From the NCBI RefSeq assembly GCF_035989245.1, contig NZ_JAYMFF010000011.1, forward strand, positions 127,366-191,365: a stretch of 64,000 nucleotides of DNA. Direction: 5' to 3'. Both the position numbers and the translations under genes were made by a program. The number at the start of each line of letters is the position of its first letter. Position 1 is the stretch's first letter. The stretch comes from Adlercreutzia wanghongyangiae. Lineage in GTDB: Bacteria; Actinomycetota; Coriobacteriia; Coriobacteriales; Eggerthellaceae. The notes under the pieces are model-generated. The model saw nothing but the letters and a program-made list of their open reading frames with translations. It was not told the DNA's origin and did not search any database. Positions 42,499 to 50,347 of this stretch are shown one piece after another.

Positions 42499-43599
42499 AT
42501 GGAATACCGCGCTCTTCCCCATGGTGGAGACCAAATCAGCGTCATCGGCCTCGGCATGGGCAGCATCCACAACGCAAGCCCGTCCGAAATCGTGCGCACC
42601 CTGCACGCGGCGATGGACGCCGGTGTGAACTATCTTGACTACGCGCCGAGCGACGCGGCGGCCTTCGAGCCCTACGCCCGCGCGTTGCGCGGTCGCCGCG
42701 ACGAGGTCATGCTGCAGGTGCACCTGGGCGCGGACTACTCAAGCGGCCAGTACGGCTGGGCGATTCGCAACCCCAAGTTGGCCATCGCCCAGTTCGAGAA
42801 GCGTCTGCAGGACCTTGGCACCGACTACGCCGACTTCGGGTTCATTCACTGCATCGACGAGGACGACGATTTCGACGCCGTCATGAACGGGCCTCTTTGG
42901 GAATACGCCGAGCGACGCCACGAAGACGGCACCATCCGCCATTTGGGTTTCTCGACGCACAATGCCGCCATCGCGCGGCGTTTTCTGGCCACGGGCAAGA
43001 TGGACATGGGCATGTTCTCCCTTAACCCCATGTACGACTACACCGACGAGTCGGCCTACGGCCAGGGCTCTGCCGGCGACCGCGCGACCCTCTACCGCGA
43101 GTTCGAGGCGGCCGGGGTGGGCATCTCGGTCATGAAGCCCTTCGCCGGCGGCCAGCTGCTCGACGCGGCAGCCTCGCCTTTCGGCGCAGCGCTCACGCGC
43201 ATCCAATGTCTCCAGTACGCGCTGGACAAACCGGGCGTGCTCACCGTGCTGCCCGGCGTGCGGGGCCTGGCCGACCTTGAGGACATCCTGCGCTTTGCCG
43301 ACGCCACCGCCGATGCACGCGACTACTCGGTCATCGGCAGCTTCGCCAAGCCGGCCGACACGGGTCGCTGCGTGTACTGCAACCACTGCCAACCGTGCCC
43401 CGAGGGCATCGCCATCGGACTCGCCAACAAGTACTACGACCTCGCGAACATGGGTGACGAGATGGCCGCCCGGCACTACCGCGAGCTCTCCCGACACGCC
43501 GGCGACTGCGTCCAGTGCGGCCATTGCGACGCCCGCTGCCCCTTCGGCGTGGCCCAAAGCGCCCGCATGGAAAAGATTGCCGCCTATTTCGGAGAGTAG
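42499..43599 (+). CDS. Aldo/keto reductase with C-terminal ferredoxin-type 4Fe-4S domain
   Basis: 366 residues. The first ~280 form the AKR barrel (VIGLGMGSIHNASPSE, NYLDYAPS, FGFIHCID, HLGFSTHN, SVMKPFAGGQL); catalytic Tyr and His positions are partly altered from the classical AKR tetrad. The last ~75 carry two Cys clusters, CVYCNHCQPCP and CVQCGHCDARCP, of the bacterial ferredoxin pattern. Proteins of this type are oxidoreductases that draw electrons through iron-sulfur clusters in anaerobes. Preceded by a MerR-type promoter, so probably induced by a reactive aldehyde, thiol stress or a metal. Substrate unknown. Confidence 0.92.
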   Translation: MEYRALPHGGDQISVIGLGMGSIHNASPSEIVRTLHAAMDAGVNYLDYAPSDAAAFEPYARALRGRRDEVMLQVHLGADYSSGQYGWAIRNPKLAIAQFEKRLQDLGTDYADFGFIHCIDEDDDFDAVMNGPLWEYAERRHEDGTIRHLGFSTHNAAIARRFLATGKMDMGMFSLNPMYDYTDESAYGQGSAGDRATLYREFEAAGVGISVMKPFAGGQLLDAAASPFGAALTRIQCLQYALDKPGVLTVLPGVRGLADLEDILRFADATADARDYSVIGSFAKPADTGRCVYCNHCQPCPEGIAIGLANKYYDLANMGDEMAARHYRELSRHAGDCVQCGHCDARCPFGVAQSARMEKIAAYFGE

Positions 43600-43617
43600 C
43601 GCCTCGGCGGCAACCCC

Positions 43618-44460
43618 CTACCCCCGCGCCACCCATTCGGCTATCTCGCGGACGCGGGGCGGGGCATCCTCGCGGGTGAGCAGGTAGAACGTCGCCTTCG
43701 CCGCATCGTCGCTGATGGGGATACGCACGCGATCGGGGAAGGCGCCGGCCAGCGACGGGATGTCCGTCACGAAGATGGGAAGGTCACTTGTGGCCGCTAT
43801 CTGGTTGTACACCTCGCGATCCTTCTGCAGGAACAGGCGGGAGCGAGGCATGTGCCGGCGGTGCACATCGCGCCAGACGCCGATGTCCTCCAGCATGAGG
43901 AAGTCGGTGCCGTCGATGTCGGCGAACGTGACGCTCTCGCGCTCCACCAGCGCATGATCGGGCGGCACCGCGATGAACAGCGACTCCACCATGAGCTGTG
44001 TGCTGACGATGACGGGAAGCAGAAACGGCTTGCGGGAGATGCCGAAATCGATGGCGCCCGAGAGCACCCGCTGCTCCACCTCGCGCTCGGTCATGGTCTC
44101 GGAGGACAGCACGTCGCCGGGGAAGCGCTCGACGATACGCGCCGTCAGGTTCCACAGCGGCGCCGGAGCGCAGGTGCCCACGCGCAGGGCCCGGGCACGG
44201 CGGCACTCCGCGTCCACCGCATCGCGCAGCTTCTGCGCCTCTTCCAGAACCGCCCGGCCGCGCTCGACCACCACATGCCCCAGGGCGTTCATAGTCGCGC
44301 GGTTGCGGCCGCGGTCGAACAGCTCGGCTCCCAGGTCGGCCTCCAAGCGCTGAACGGAACGGCTGAGCGCCGGCTGGGAAAGAGCAAGCCGCTCGGCGGC
44401 GGCCGACATGGTGCCCTCCTCCTCGATGGCGACCATCTGCCTCAGCTGCTCGAGCTCCAC
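43618..44460 (-). CDS. LysR-family transcriptional regulator
   Basis: 280 residues. N-terminal helix-turn-helix MELEQLRQMVAIEEEGTMSA, then AAERLALSQPALSRSVQRLE and GAELFDRGRNRATMNALG. The rest is the effector-binding domain. Divergent from the aldo/keto reductase at 44592, with a LysR-type dyad in the 131-bp intergenic region, so it most likely controls that gene and the CMD-cupin gene downstream of it. Its stop is 18 bp from the stop of the ferredoxin-type reductase. Confidence 0.93.
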   Translation of the reverse strand: MELEQLRQMVAIEEEGTMSAAAERLALSQPALSRSVQRLEADLGAELFDRGRNRATMNALGHVVVERGRAVLEEAQKLRDAVDAECRRARALRVGTCAPAPLWNLTARIVERFPGDVLSSETMTEREVEQRVLSGAIDFGISRKPFLLPVIVSTQLMVESLFIAVPPDHALVERESVTFADIDGTDFLMLEDIGVWRDVHRRHMPRSRLFLQKDREVYNQIAATSDLPIFVTDIPSLAGAFPDRVRIPISDDAAKATFYLLTREDAPPRVREIAEWVARG

Positions 44461-44480
44461 AGGCTGTCTCCTTCCCGATT

Positions 44481-44501
44481 ACTATGCATCAAACGCATAG
44501 T
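44481..44501. promoter_or_regulatory. LysR-type operator between divergent genes
   Basis: ACTATGC-atcaaac-GCATAGT is a perfect 7-bp dyad with a 7-bp centre, containing the T-N11-A pattern of LysR sites. It lies 21 bp from the LysR start. TTGACT at 44505 could be a -35 for the reductase. Confidence 0.6.
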
Positions 44502-44591
44502 AGTTTGACTAATAGGAATTGTACAACGCGGTCAATCGTCTTCACAATGAAAAGCGTTTCAACGATTTATGCGTCAAAAGAAAGGCATGCG

Positions 44592-45440
44592 ATGATCGAT
44601 TTCAAGCTTTCCAACGGGGTGGCGATTCCCGCCATGGGCTTCGGCGTCTTCCAGATGTCCTCCGCCGAGGTGGCCGAGCACCTGCCCCAGGCCATAGAGG
44701 CCGGCTTCCGCCACATCGACACCGCCAACGGCTACTACAACGAGGTGGCCGTAGGCGAGGCAGTGCGCGAAAGCGGCATCACCCGCGAGGAGTTCTTCCT
44801 TACCACGAAGCTGTGGCCGCGCGACTACGGCACCGCCACGTGCATGGGCGCCATCGACGCGTCGCTTGAGCGCCTCGGAACCGACTACGTTGATCTGCTG
44901 CTGCTCCACCAGCCCTACGGCCCCTACACGGAGGCATGGAAGGTGATGGAGGAAGCCTTGGCTGCGGGCAAGGTGCGGGCCATCGGGCTTTCCAACTTCC
45001 CGGCTCACAAGTTCCAGGAGGTGCTGGCCGTAGCCGAGGTGGCACCCCAGGTGCTGCAGGTGGAGCTGAACCCCCGCTGCAACCAGCTGGAGCTGAAAGA
45101 GCAACTGGAGCCCCTGGGCGTGGTGTTCGAGGGCTGGTACCCGCTCGGCCACGGCGACGTCGAGCTGCTGCACCTAGCGCCCATCGCGGCCGCCGCCGAG
45201 GCCCACGGCGTCGAGCCCGCCCAGGTGTGCTTGCGCTGGTCTATCCAGCACGGCAACGTGGTCTTCCCCAAAACCTGCAATCCCGAGCATATGCGCCAGA
45301 ACCTCGCCGTGCTCGACTTCGAGCTGACCGGCGCCGAGATGGCCGCCATCGACGCCATTCCCCAGGCGCCCTACTACACAGTGCCCGAAGAGGCGCCCGC
45401 CTTCATCGACCAGATGGCCCCCTTCGACCAGCAGCTGTAG
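44592..45440 (+). CDS. Aldo/keto reductase (2,5-diketogluconate reductase type)
   Basis: 282 residues, single AKR barrel. Catalytic tetrad is visible: Asp in FRHIDTANGYYNE with Tyr, Lys in TTKLWP, His in LLLLHQPYGPY. NADPH-binding positions are in the C-terminal VVFPKTCNPEHMRQNL. Reduces aldehydes and ketones in the cytosol. Start at 44592 follows AAAGG; an upstream in-frame ATG (44484) lies in the promoter. The CMD-cupin gene follows after 33 bp and is probably cotranscribed. Likely regulated by the divergent LysR. Confidence 0.93.
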   Translation: MIDFKLSNGVAIPAMGFGVFQMSSAEVAEHLPQAIEAGFRHIDTANGYYNEVAVGEAVRESGITREEFFLTTKLWPRDYGTATCMGAIDASLERLGTDYVDLLLLHQPYGPYTEAWKVMEEALAAGKVRAIGLSNFPAHKFQEVLAVAEVAPQVLQVELNPRCNQLELKEQLEPLGVVFEGWYPLGHGDVELLHLAPIAAAAEAHGVEPAQVCLRWSIQHGNVVFPKTCNPEHMRQNLAVLDFELTGAEMAAIDAIPQAPYYTVPEEAPAFIDQMAPFDQQL

Positions 45441-45473
45441 CGCACGATACGACCCATCGAGAAAGGAACCGCC

Positions 45474-46226
45474 ATGCCCAAAGTAGTCCAGACCGCCGGC
45501 CGCGATGCGCTCGGCACCTTCGCTCCCCAGTTCGCCGCCTTGAACGACGACGTGCTGTTCGGCGAGGTGTGGAGCAGCGACGACCTCAGCTTGAAGACGC
45601 GCTCCATCCTGACCGTGACCACGCTGGTGGCCAAGGGCATGGCCGACACCTCCTTCGAGCACCACGTGGCCACGGCGAAGAAGAACGGCGTCACCGCTGC
45701 CGAGATGGCCGCCATCCTCACGCACGTGGCCTTCTACGCCGGCTGGCCGAACGCCTGGGCCGCCTTCCGCGTGGTGCTGAAGGTGTACGCCGACGATCCG
45801 CTGGACTGCGAGAACCCCGGCGCCCACGGCGGCATCTTCGGCCTGGGCGCCCCTAACGACGCCTACGCGCAGTACTTCACGGGCCAATCCTACCTGAATC
45901 CGCTGACCGACCCCGAGAAGACCCAGTTCATCGCCAACGTCACCTTCGAGCCGGGCTGCCGCAACAACTGGCACATCCACCATGCGACCGAGGGCGGCGG
46001 CCAGATCCTGCTCGTCACCGACGGCGAGGGCTGGTACCAGGAATGGGGCGAGCTCGCCCGCAAGATCGTCGCCGGCGACGTGGTGTACATCCCCGCGAAC
46101 GTGAAGCACTGGCACGGTGCCTCCGCCGACAGCTGGATGAGCCACGTGGCCTTCGAAGCCCCGGGCACCGACTGCGCCAACGAGTGGTGCGGGCCCGTCA
46201 CCGACGAGGAGTACGCCGACCTGTAG
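45474..46226 (+). CDS. Carboxymuconolactone decarboxylase-cupin fusion protein
   Basis: 250 residues. The N-terminal ~110 match the CMD/AhpD-like family (LKTRSILTVTTLVAKGMADT, then AEMAAILTHVAFYAGWPNAW). From about 145 a cupin barrel follows (NNWHIHHATEGGGQILLVTD, then AGDVVYIPANVKHWHG) with the usual His metal ligands. The double-domain form is common beside aldo/keto reductases under LysR control and is thought to be involved in redox or quinone-type detoxification. The CxxC of AhpD is absent, so it is not a peroxidase of that type. RBS GAAAGGAACCGCC. Confidence 0.92.
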   Translation: MPKVVQTAGRDALGTFAPQFAALNDDVLFGEVWSSDDLSLKTRSILTVTTLVAKGMADTSFEHHVATAKKNGVTAAEMAAILTHVAFYAGWPNAWAAFRVVLKVYADDPLDCENPGAHGGIFGLGAPNDAYAQYFTGQSYLNPLTDPEKTQFIANVTFEPGCRNNWHIHHATEGGGQILLVTDGEGWYQEWGELARKIVAGDVVYIPANVKHWHGASADSWMSHVAFEAPGTDCANEWCGPVTDEEYADL

Positions 46227-46446
46227 GGTTGCACTCCATCCAGCGTACAGCCTCTCGCCCGAGCATCTTGCAAGGCCGCGGCCGCGATGCATCAAACGCG
46301 CAACGAATCTTAAAGAGCGTTCCTTCAAGCGCCGCCTCTCCCGGGGCGGCGCCCTACCATACCCCCCCCCGAAGGCCACCTCGAAGTCCTTTTTGGTGGC
46401 AGCAACCAATGCCAAATACCACCGGTGACAAAAACAACCCCTTCAA

Positions 46447-46623
46447 TGCAGATTTTTTGACTTATATAGACATCGGGAGTGTGCGGACGACTTCCTCAAA
46501 ACTCGCTCACTTGTAGCATGCCTAGCGTTTTCCCAGTTCAGCAATGGACCACTGGGTTTGCGCACTCATCCCCAGACTTCATTGGTGCGAGTTCAACTGC
46601 CTATATAAGTCCAAAAATCTACA
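46447..46623 (-). repeat. Long-inverted-repeat element E4
   Basis: 177 bp. Arms of 26 bp (46447-46472 and 46598-46623; core GACTTATATAG) match at 23 positions. Interior 125 bp. On the minus strand it holds TGCTGAACTGGGAAAACG followed by TACAAG, as in E1. An inner stem CCCAGT/ACTGGG surrounds the motif. AT-richer than its surroundings. It occupies most of the gap between the CMD-cupin gene and hipBA; no gene is supported there. Confidence 0.75.
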
Positions 46624-46711
46624 CGAGGGGCGCTCTTTTTGTTACCAATGCAGCCTCCGCTCCACCAAGCACGCCCTCGAAACGATGCCACAGCGATATG
46701 GCCTTGAAAAA

Positions 46712-46806
46712 TTTCTGAGTACGCGTGAATTTTGAGATTTTCGCAAACTTTTCTGCGTACGCATGAATTTGACCGATCTCTGCCATAATTTCGGCGTACG
46801 CAGAAA
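46712..46806 (+). promoter_or_regulatory. Three HipB-type operators upstream of hipBA
   Basis: Three 18-bp palindrome-like boxes at 46712, 46750 and 46789: TTTCTGAGTACGCGTGAA, TTTCTGCGTACGCATGAA and TTTCGGCGTACGCAGAAA, all centred on GTAC/GCGTACGC. Spacings are 38 and 39 bp. A CATAAT -10-like element at 46784 is partly covered by the third box, which ends 13 bp before the start codon. This fits negative autoregulation. Confidence 0.72.
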
Positions 46807-46819
46807 TGAGAGGAACGCC

Positions 46820-47038
46820 ATGAGCCCCGTTTTCACCGCTAAGGATATCGGCGCGGCCATTCGAGCCGAGCGAAAGCGCCAAAAGCTCACGCAGACCGAG
46901 TTGGCAGATTTGTGCGCTGTCAGCCTCTCGTTCGTCTCTAATCTAGAGAACGGCAAGACGACGACCGAACTGGAAAAGACCCTCAAGGTGCTCAACACCC
47001 TGGGACTCGACGTTATGATCGCGAAACGAGGAGAATGA
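46820..47038 (+). CDS. hipB: HipB-like antitoxin/autorepressor
   Basis: 72 residues, a single Cro/CI-type helix-turn-helix (RAERKRQKLTQTELADLCAV, then SFVSNLENGKTTTELEKTL). ATG at 46820 follows GAGAGG; an in-frame ATG at 46763 lies inside the operators. Its stop overlaps the hipA start (ATGA). Binds the upstream boxes and HipA, by analogy with the family. Confidence 0.9.
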   Translation: MSPVFTAKDIGAAIRAERKRQKLTQTELADLCAVSLSFVSNLENGKTTTELEKTLKVLNTLGLDVMIAKRGE

Positions 47039-48315
47039 CCATGGAATTGATCGTTTACCGCGATTTTCCTGAAGCCCCTCTTCCTATGGGAGCCCTAGCG
47101 CGAACCGAGGGCAAGATCACCTTCCGCTACCACGAAAACTATCTCGCCTCCCCCGCCGCAGCCCCACTCTCTCTTTCCCTTCCCCTGCGAGCCGAGCCCT
47201 ACGCAGAAGAAGAGCTCACCCCCTACTTCCGGGGTCTTTTGCCCGAAGGGGCGGCCTTGGAAAATCTCTGCCGCAGCTTAGGTATTCCCCAGGACGACTA
47301 TTTCGCCATGCTTGCCGTCTGCGGGCTCGATTGCCTGGGCGACGTCATTATCGACCCCGCTGCCTATGCCGAAACGCGCTCTTACGAGACAGTGTCTCTC
47401 GATCACATCAAGGAGATGGCCGGGAAACCGGGCAAGATCGACGAGTCCTTAGAAACCGCCCGACTCTCCCTCGCGGGAACCCAGAGCAAATGCGGCCTCT
47501 TTCACGACCCGTCGGCTCCGATTACCGAAGGATGGTACCAGCCCGTCGGAGGCGCTCCATCGAACTACATCGTCAAATTCGCTCGGGAGGATCTCATCGA
47601 CCTTATGCAGGTGGAGCACCTCTCTATGACCTGCGCAGCGGCTTGCGGGCTCGACGTGGCGCGAACCGCCCTCATCAGTCCGCTGAAGCCCATCATCTGC
47701 GTCGAGCGCTACGACCGTCGGGTCACCTCGAACGATACTATCGACGGCTTGGCTGCGCCGCTGCGGCAGCACCAAGAGGACCTCACCCAGGCATTCGGGC
47801 TGCTGCCCCACGCGAAGTACCGCGAACTCAAGCCGAGCAGCGTACAGGTTATCGCCGATTTCCTTCGCCGTCGCTCGGCGGAGCCGGCCCGCGACCTTCG
47901 CGCCTTTGCAAGCCTCATCCTCTTCAATTACCTGATCGGCAACTGCGACAACCACCTGAAGAACATGTCTATTCTCTACGCGCCCGACTGGAGGTCGTTC
48001 ACGTTAGCGCCCGCCTACGATCTGGTGAGCACAACCTACTTCGCCCGATTCTCCCGCGAGATGGGCATGGCCATCGGCGAGCACAGCGACATAGACGGGG
48101 TGACGACCGCGGATTTTGCGGTTCTGGCCGAACAGCTGGGCGTCGGCATGAAGGTGCTTCGCGGAATAGCGACCACCTTCACCGAACAGGCCATCCCGGC
48201 CCTCCGCAACGAAGGCGCTCGTCTCGGCGACGAGGGCTACGGCACCGCTCCCTACATTGCCGACGATATCGAGGAGGACATCCTGCCGCGCTTGGAGCTG
48301 CTCACTACCCTGTAG
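47035..48315 (+). CDS. hipA: HipA-like serine/threonine kinase toxin
   Basis: 426 residues. N-terminal Couple-hipA region (GKITFRYHENYL, PLSLSLPLR, LTPYFRGLLPEG), phosphate loop LAGTQSKCGLF, nucleotide Lys in NYIVKFARED, CVERYDRR, catalytic loop NYLIGNCDNHLKNMS and metal-binding LAPAYDLVSTTYF. All kinase elements look intact. HipA toxins phosphorylate a tRNA synthetase (GltX in E. coli) and cause growth arrest. Coupled to hipB by overlap. A second in-frame ATG two codons in is an equally good start. Confidence 0.92.
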   Translation: MTMELIVYRDFPEAPLPMGALARTEGKITFRYHENYLASPAAAPLSLSLPLRAEPYAEEELTPYFRGLLPEGAALENLCRSLGIPQDDYFAMLAVCGLDCLGDVIIDPAAYAETRSYETVSLDHIKEMAGKPGKIDESLETARLSLAGTQSKCGLFHDPSAPITEGWYQPVGGAPSNYIVKFAREDLIDLMQVEHLSMTCAAACGLDVARTALISPLKPIICVERYDRRVTSNDTIDGLAAPLRQHQEDLTQAFGLLPHAKYRELKPSSVQVIADFLRRRSAEPARDLRAFASLILFNYLIGNCDNHLKNMSILYAPDWRSFTLAPAYDLVSTTYFARFSREMGMAIGEHSDIDGVTTADFAVLAEQLGVGMKVLRGIATTFTEQAIPALRNEGARLGDEGYGTAPYIADDIEEDILPRLELLTTL

Positions 48316-48701
48316 TCCTGCCGCGCCTCCACCGAAGCGCAAGGAATCCTTGGGCCTAAACCCCAGGTCAAAAAATATTTCGATCGTGAAATATTTTCAG
48401 ATAAAACCGTTTTAGGCGAAAATCTTTCGTGCTCGGCCGCAGGAGCCCATCAAATCATCGGCGGCAGAAAGTCCCATCATCATTCCCGACCTTTTTCCTT
48501 TACTTTAGCACGATAGAGCACTATAGTGATGGACGCATTGCCAGCATGTCGACCGTGCCGGGTTGCGCGGCCGCACATCCACGGCAAAACTGCGATCTCA
48601 ACTGCTGCGGAACGCTCGGCGGCACACCCCCGGCGTTCTGGCGTCCCGCAGCCCCGAGGAGCATCCGCGCAACCCGCCGCCGCGAAAGCAAAGGAGCCGC
48701 C
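48316..48701. other. Intergenic region with an AT-rich palindrome
   Basis: 386 bases between hipA and the permease. AAAATATTTC-gatcgt-GAAATATTTT at 48372-48397 is a perfect 10-bp dyad; AAAAC-c-GTTTT follows at about 48405. Either could be an operator for the permease or a weak terminator for hipA. The rest is featureless; no gene supported before the ATG at 48702. Confidence 0.5.
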
Positions 48702-50225
48702 ATGAGCGCACCCTACGAGAACCCCGAAGGGCTCGATCCCGCAACCGCCCAACCCACCCTGCGACGCCAGTTCGGCCTGCGCGAGGCCGTCACCATCACC
48801 GTGGGCACCGTCATCGGCGTGGGACTGTTCACCACCGGCGGCAACATCGTGGGCCTCATGGGGCCGGCGGTCATCGTGGCCACCCTGGTGGCCATGCTCG
48901 TGTCCATCTACCCGGCGCTGCTGTACGCGGAAATGGGCGCGGCGCTCCCCTACGCCGGGGGCACCTACCAGTACGCGGGCCTGGGGCTCGGCCGGCCCTT
49001 AGGCATGCTCGCGGGCTGGAACTTCATCATCTCGCTCGTGGCCGTCACCGGCGGCGAGGCGCTGGCCTTCGCCTACTACTTCAAGACCATCTTTCTCGCT
49101 TTCGGCATCGAGCTGCCCATCCCCGACGTGGCGCTTGCCTGCCTGGCCCTTCTGCTGTTCATCGTCACCAACGTGGCCGGCGTGAAAACCACCGGGCGCT
49201 TGCAGAACGGCTTCATGTTCTTCTTCTGGAGCGTGGCGGCCATCTGGTTCATCACCATGATTCCCAATGTGAGCCTGCCCACCTTCGTGACCGCGCCTAC
49301 CTTCCTCGGCTCCATGGACGCCTTCGGGTTCATCGCCGCCGTGGCCATGATCTGGTGGTGCTTCGCGGGGTTTGAGACCTGCTGCGGCATGGGCGAGGAG
49401 ATTCGCTACCCCTCCATCAACATCCCCCGCGCGTTGAAGCTCGCGCCCTTCATCATCTTCGCCGTGAACGGCGCCTTCCAGTGGTTCCTCGTAGGCATCA
49501 CGCCCGTCGACGCCATTCCGGGCCTGGCCGACGCGGCCGCGCCCTACGCCGACGCCATGATCTCGGCGGGCATCCTCGGCTTCCCGCTGGCGCTGCTGGC
49601 CCTCGGCGTAGCCTTCGGCGGCGACTTCTCTACGCTGAACGCCTCCATCGCCGTGCCGCCGCGCTATCTGTTCACCATGGCTCGCGATGGTGCCATGCCC
49701 CGCGTGTTCGCGAAGGTGCATCCGCGCTTCCGCACGCCGTATGTGGCCATCATCGCGCTCGGTGCGCTGTCCATCCTGCTCGTGGCCACCTCCACCCTGG
49801 ACTTCATCGCGTCGCTGTCGCTGTTCGCCGACTTGTTCTACTACATCATCGGCATTGCCGCGGCCTTGGGACTGCGCCGCCGCATGCCCGACCTCGCGCG
49901 TCCCTTCCGCGTGCCGGGCGTAGCGGTGGGCGCACCCGTGTCCATCGTGATATACGCCATCATGATGAGCCAGCTCGGCACCGAGCCGCTTGTGGTGGGC
50001 GCCCTCTGGTGCGCGCTGGGACTCGCGGTGTTCTACATCTGCCAGGCGCGCTACGGCAAGCCCGCGCCGGTGTCGGTGGCCGAGGCCCTTCCCGGCGCCG
50101 ATGAGCTGCCCGACGCCGCCGAGGCCGCGCGCATGGACCGCGAGTACCGCATCTGGAAGATCGTCGTGGCCGCCGCCTGCGCCGTAGTGGCCCTGCTCTA
50201 TGCGGTGCCGATGCTCATCGGATAG
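48702..50225 (+). CDS. APC-family amino-acid permease
   Basis: 507 residues with about 12-13 hydrophobic segments. The N-terminal consensus EAVTITVGTVIGVGLFTTGG and ALLYAEMGAALPYAGGTYQY, plus WWCFAGFETCCGMGEEIRYP in helix 6, place it in the amino acid-polyamine-organocation superfamily. Imports an amino acid by proton symport or exchanges one for a product; specificity unknown. ATG at 48702 follows AAAGGAGCCGCC; the open frame upstream is not coding. Preceded by a palindrome that may be an operator. Confidence 0.92.
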   Translation: MSAPYENPEGLDPATAQPTLRRQFGLREAVTITVGTVIGVGLFTTGGNIVGLMGPAVIVATLVAMLVSIYPALLYAEMGAALPYAGGTYQYAGLGLGRPLGMLAGWNFIISLVAVTGGEALAFAYYFKTIFLAFGIELPIPDVALACLALLLFIVTNVAGVKTTGRLQNGFMFFFWSVAAIWFITMIPNVSLPTFVTAPTFLGSMDAFGFIAAVAMIWWCFAGFETCCGMGEEIRYPSINIPRALKLAPFIIFAVNGAFQWFLVGITPVDAIPGLADAAAPYADAMISAGILGFPLALLALGVAFGGDFSTLNASIAVPPRYLFTMARDGAMPRVFAKVHPRFRTPYVAIIALGALSILLVATSTLDFIASLSLFADLFYYIIGIAAALGLRRRMPDLARPFRVPGVAVGAPVSIVIYAIMMSQLGTEPLVVGALWCALGLAVFYICQARYGKPAPVSVAEALPGADELPDAAEAARMDREYRIWKIVVAAACAVVALLYAVPMLIG

Positions 50226-50283
50226 GGCCCCCGCACGGCCTTTCGCCCCCCCCAGCAAGCCCGGCACCTCATCGAGCAGACGA

Positions 50284-50325
50284 GCAAACGCCCCCGCGCC
50301 ATTCCCAGAGCGCGGGGGCGTTTGC
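50284..50325. terminator. Bidirectional terminator between permease and LuxR genes
   Basis: Perfect 16-bp stem GCAAACGCCCCCGCGC / GCGCGGGGGCGTTTGC with a 10-nt loop. Centred between two convergent stops. Confidence 0.85.
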
Positions 50326-50347
50326 CTGTGCGGGCGGTTAAAGGGCG

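Noticed and set aside
46479..46735. Two overlapping small plus-strand frames before hipBA
   Set aside because: They run through the E4 inverted repeats and HipB operators and show no coding character.
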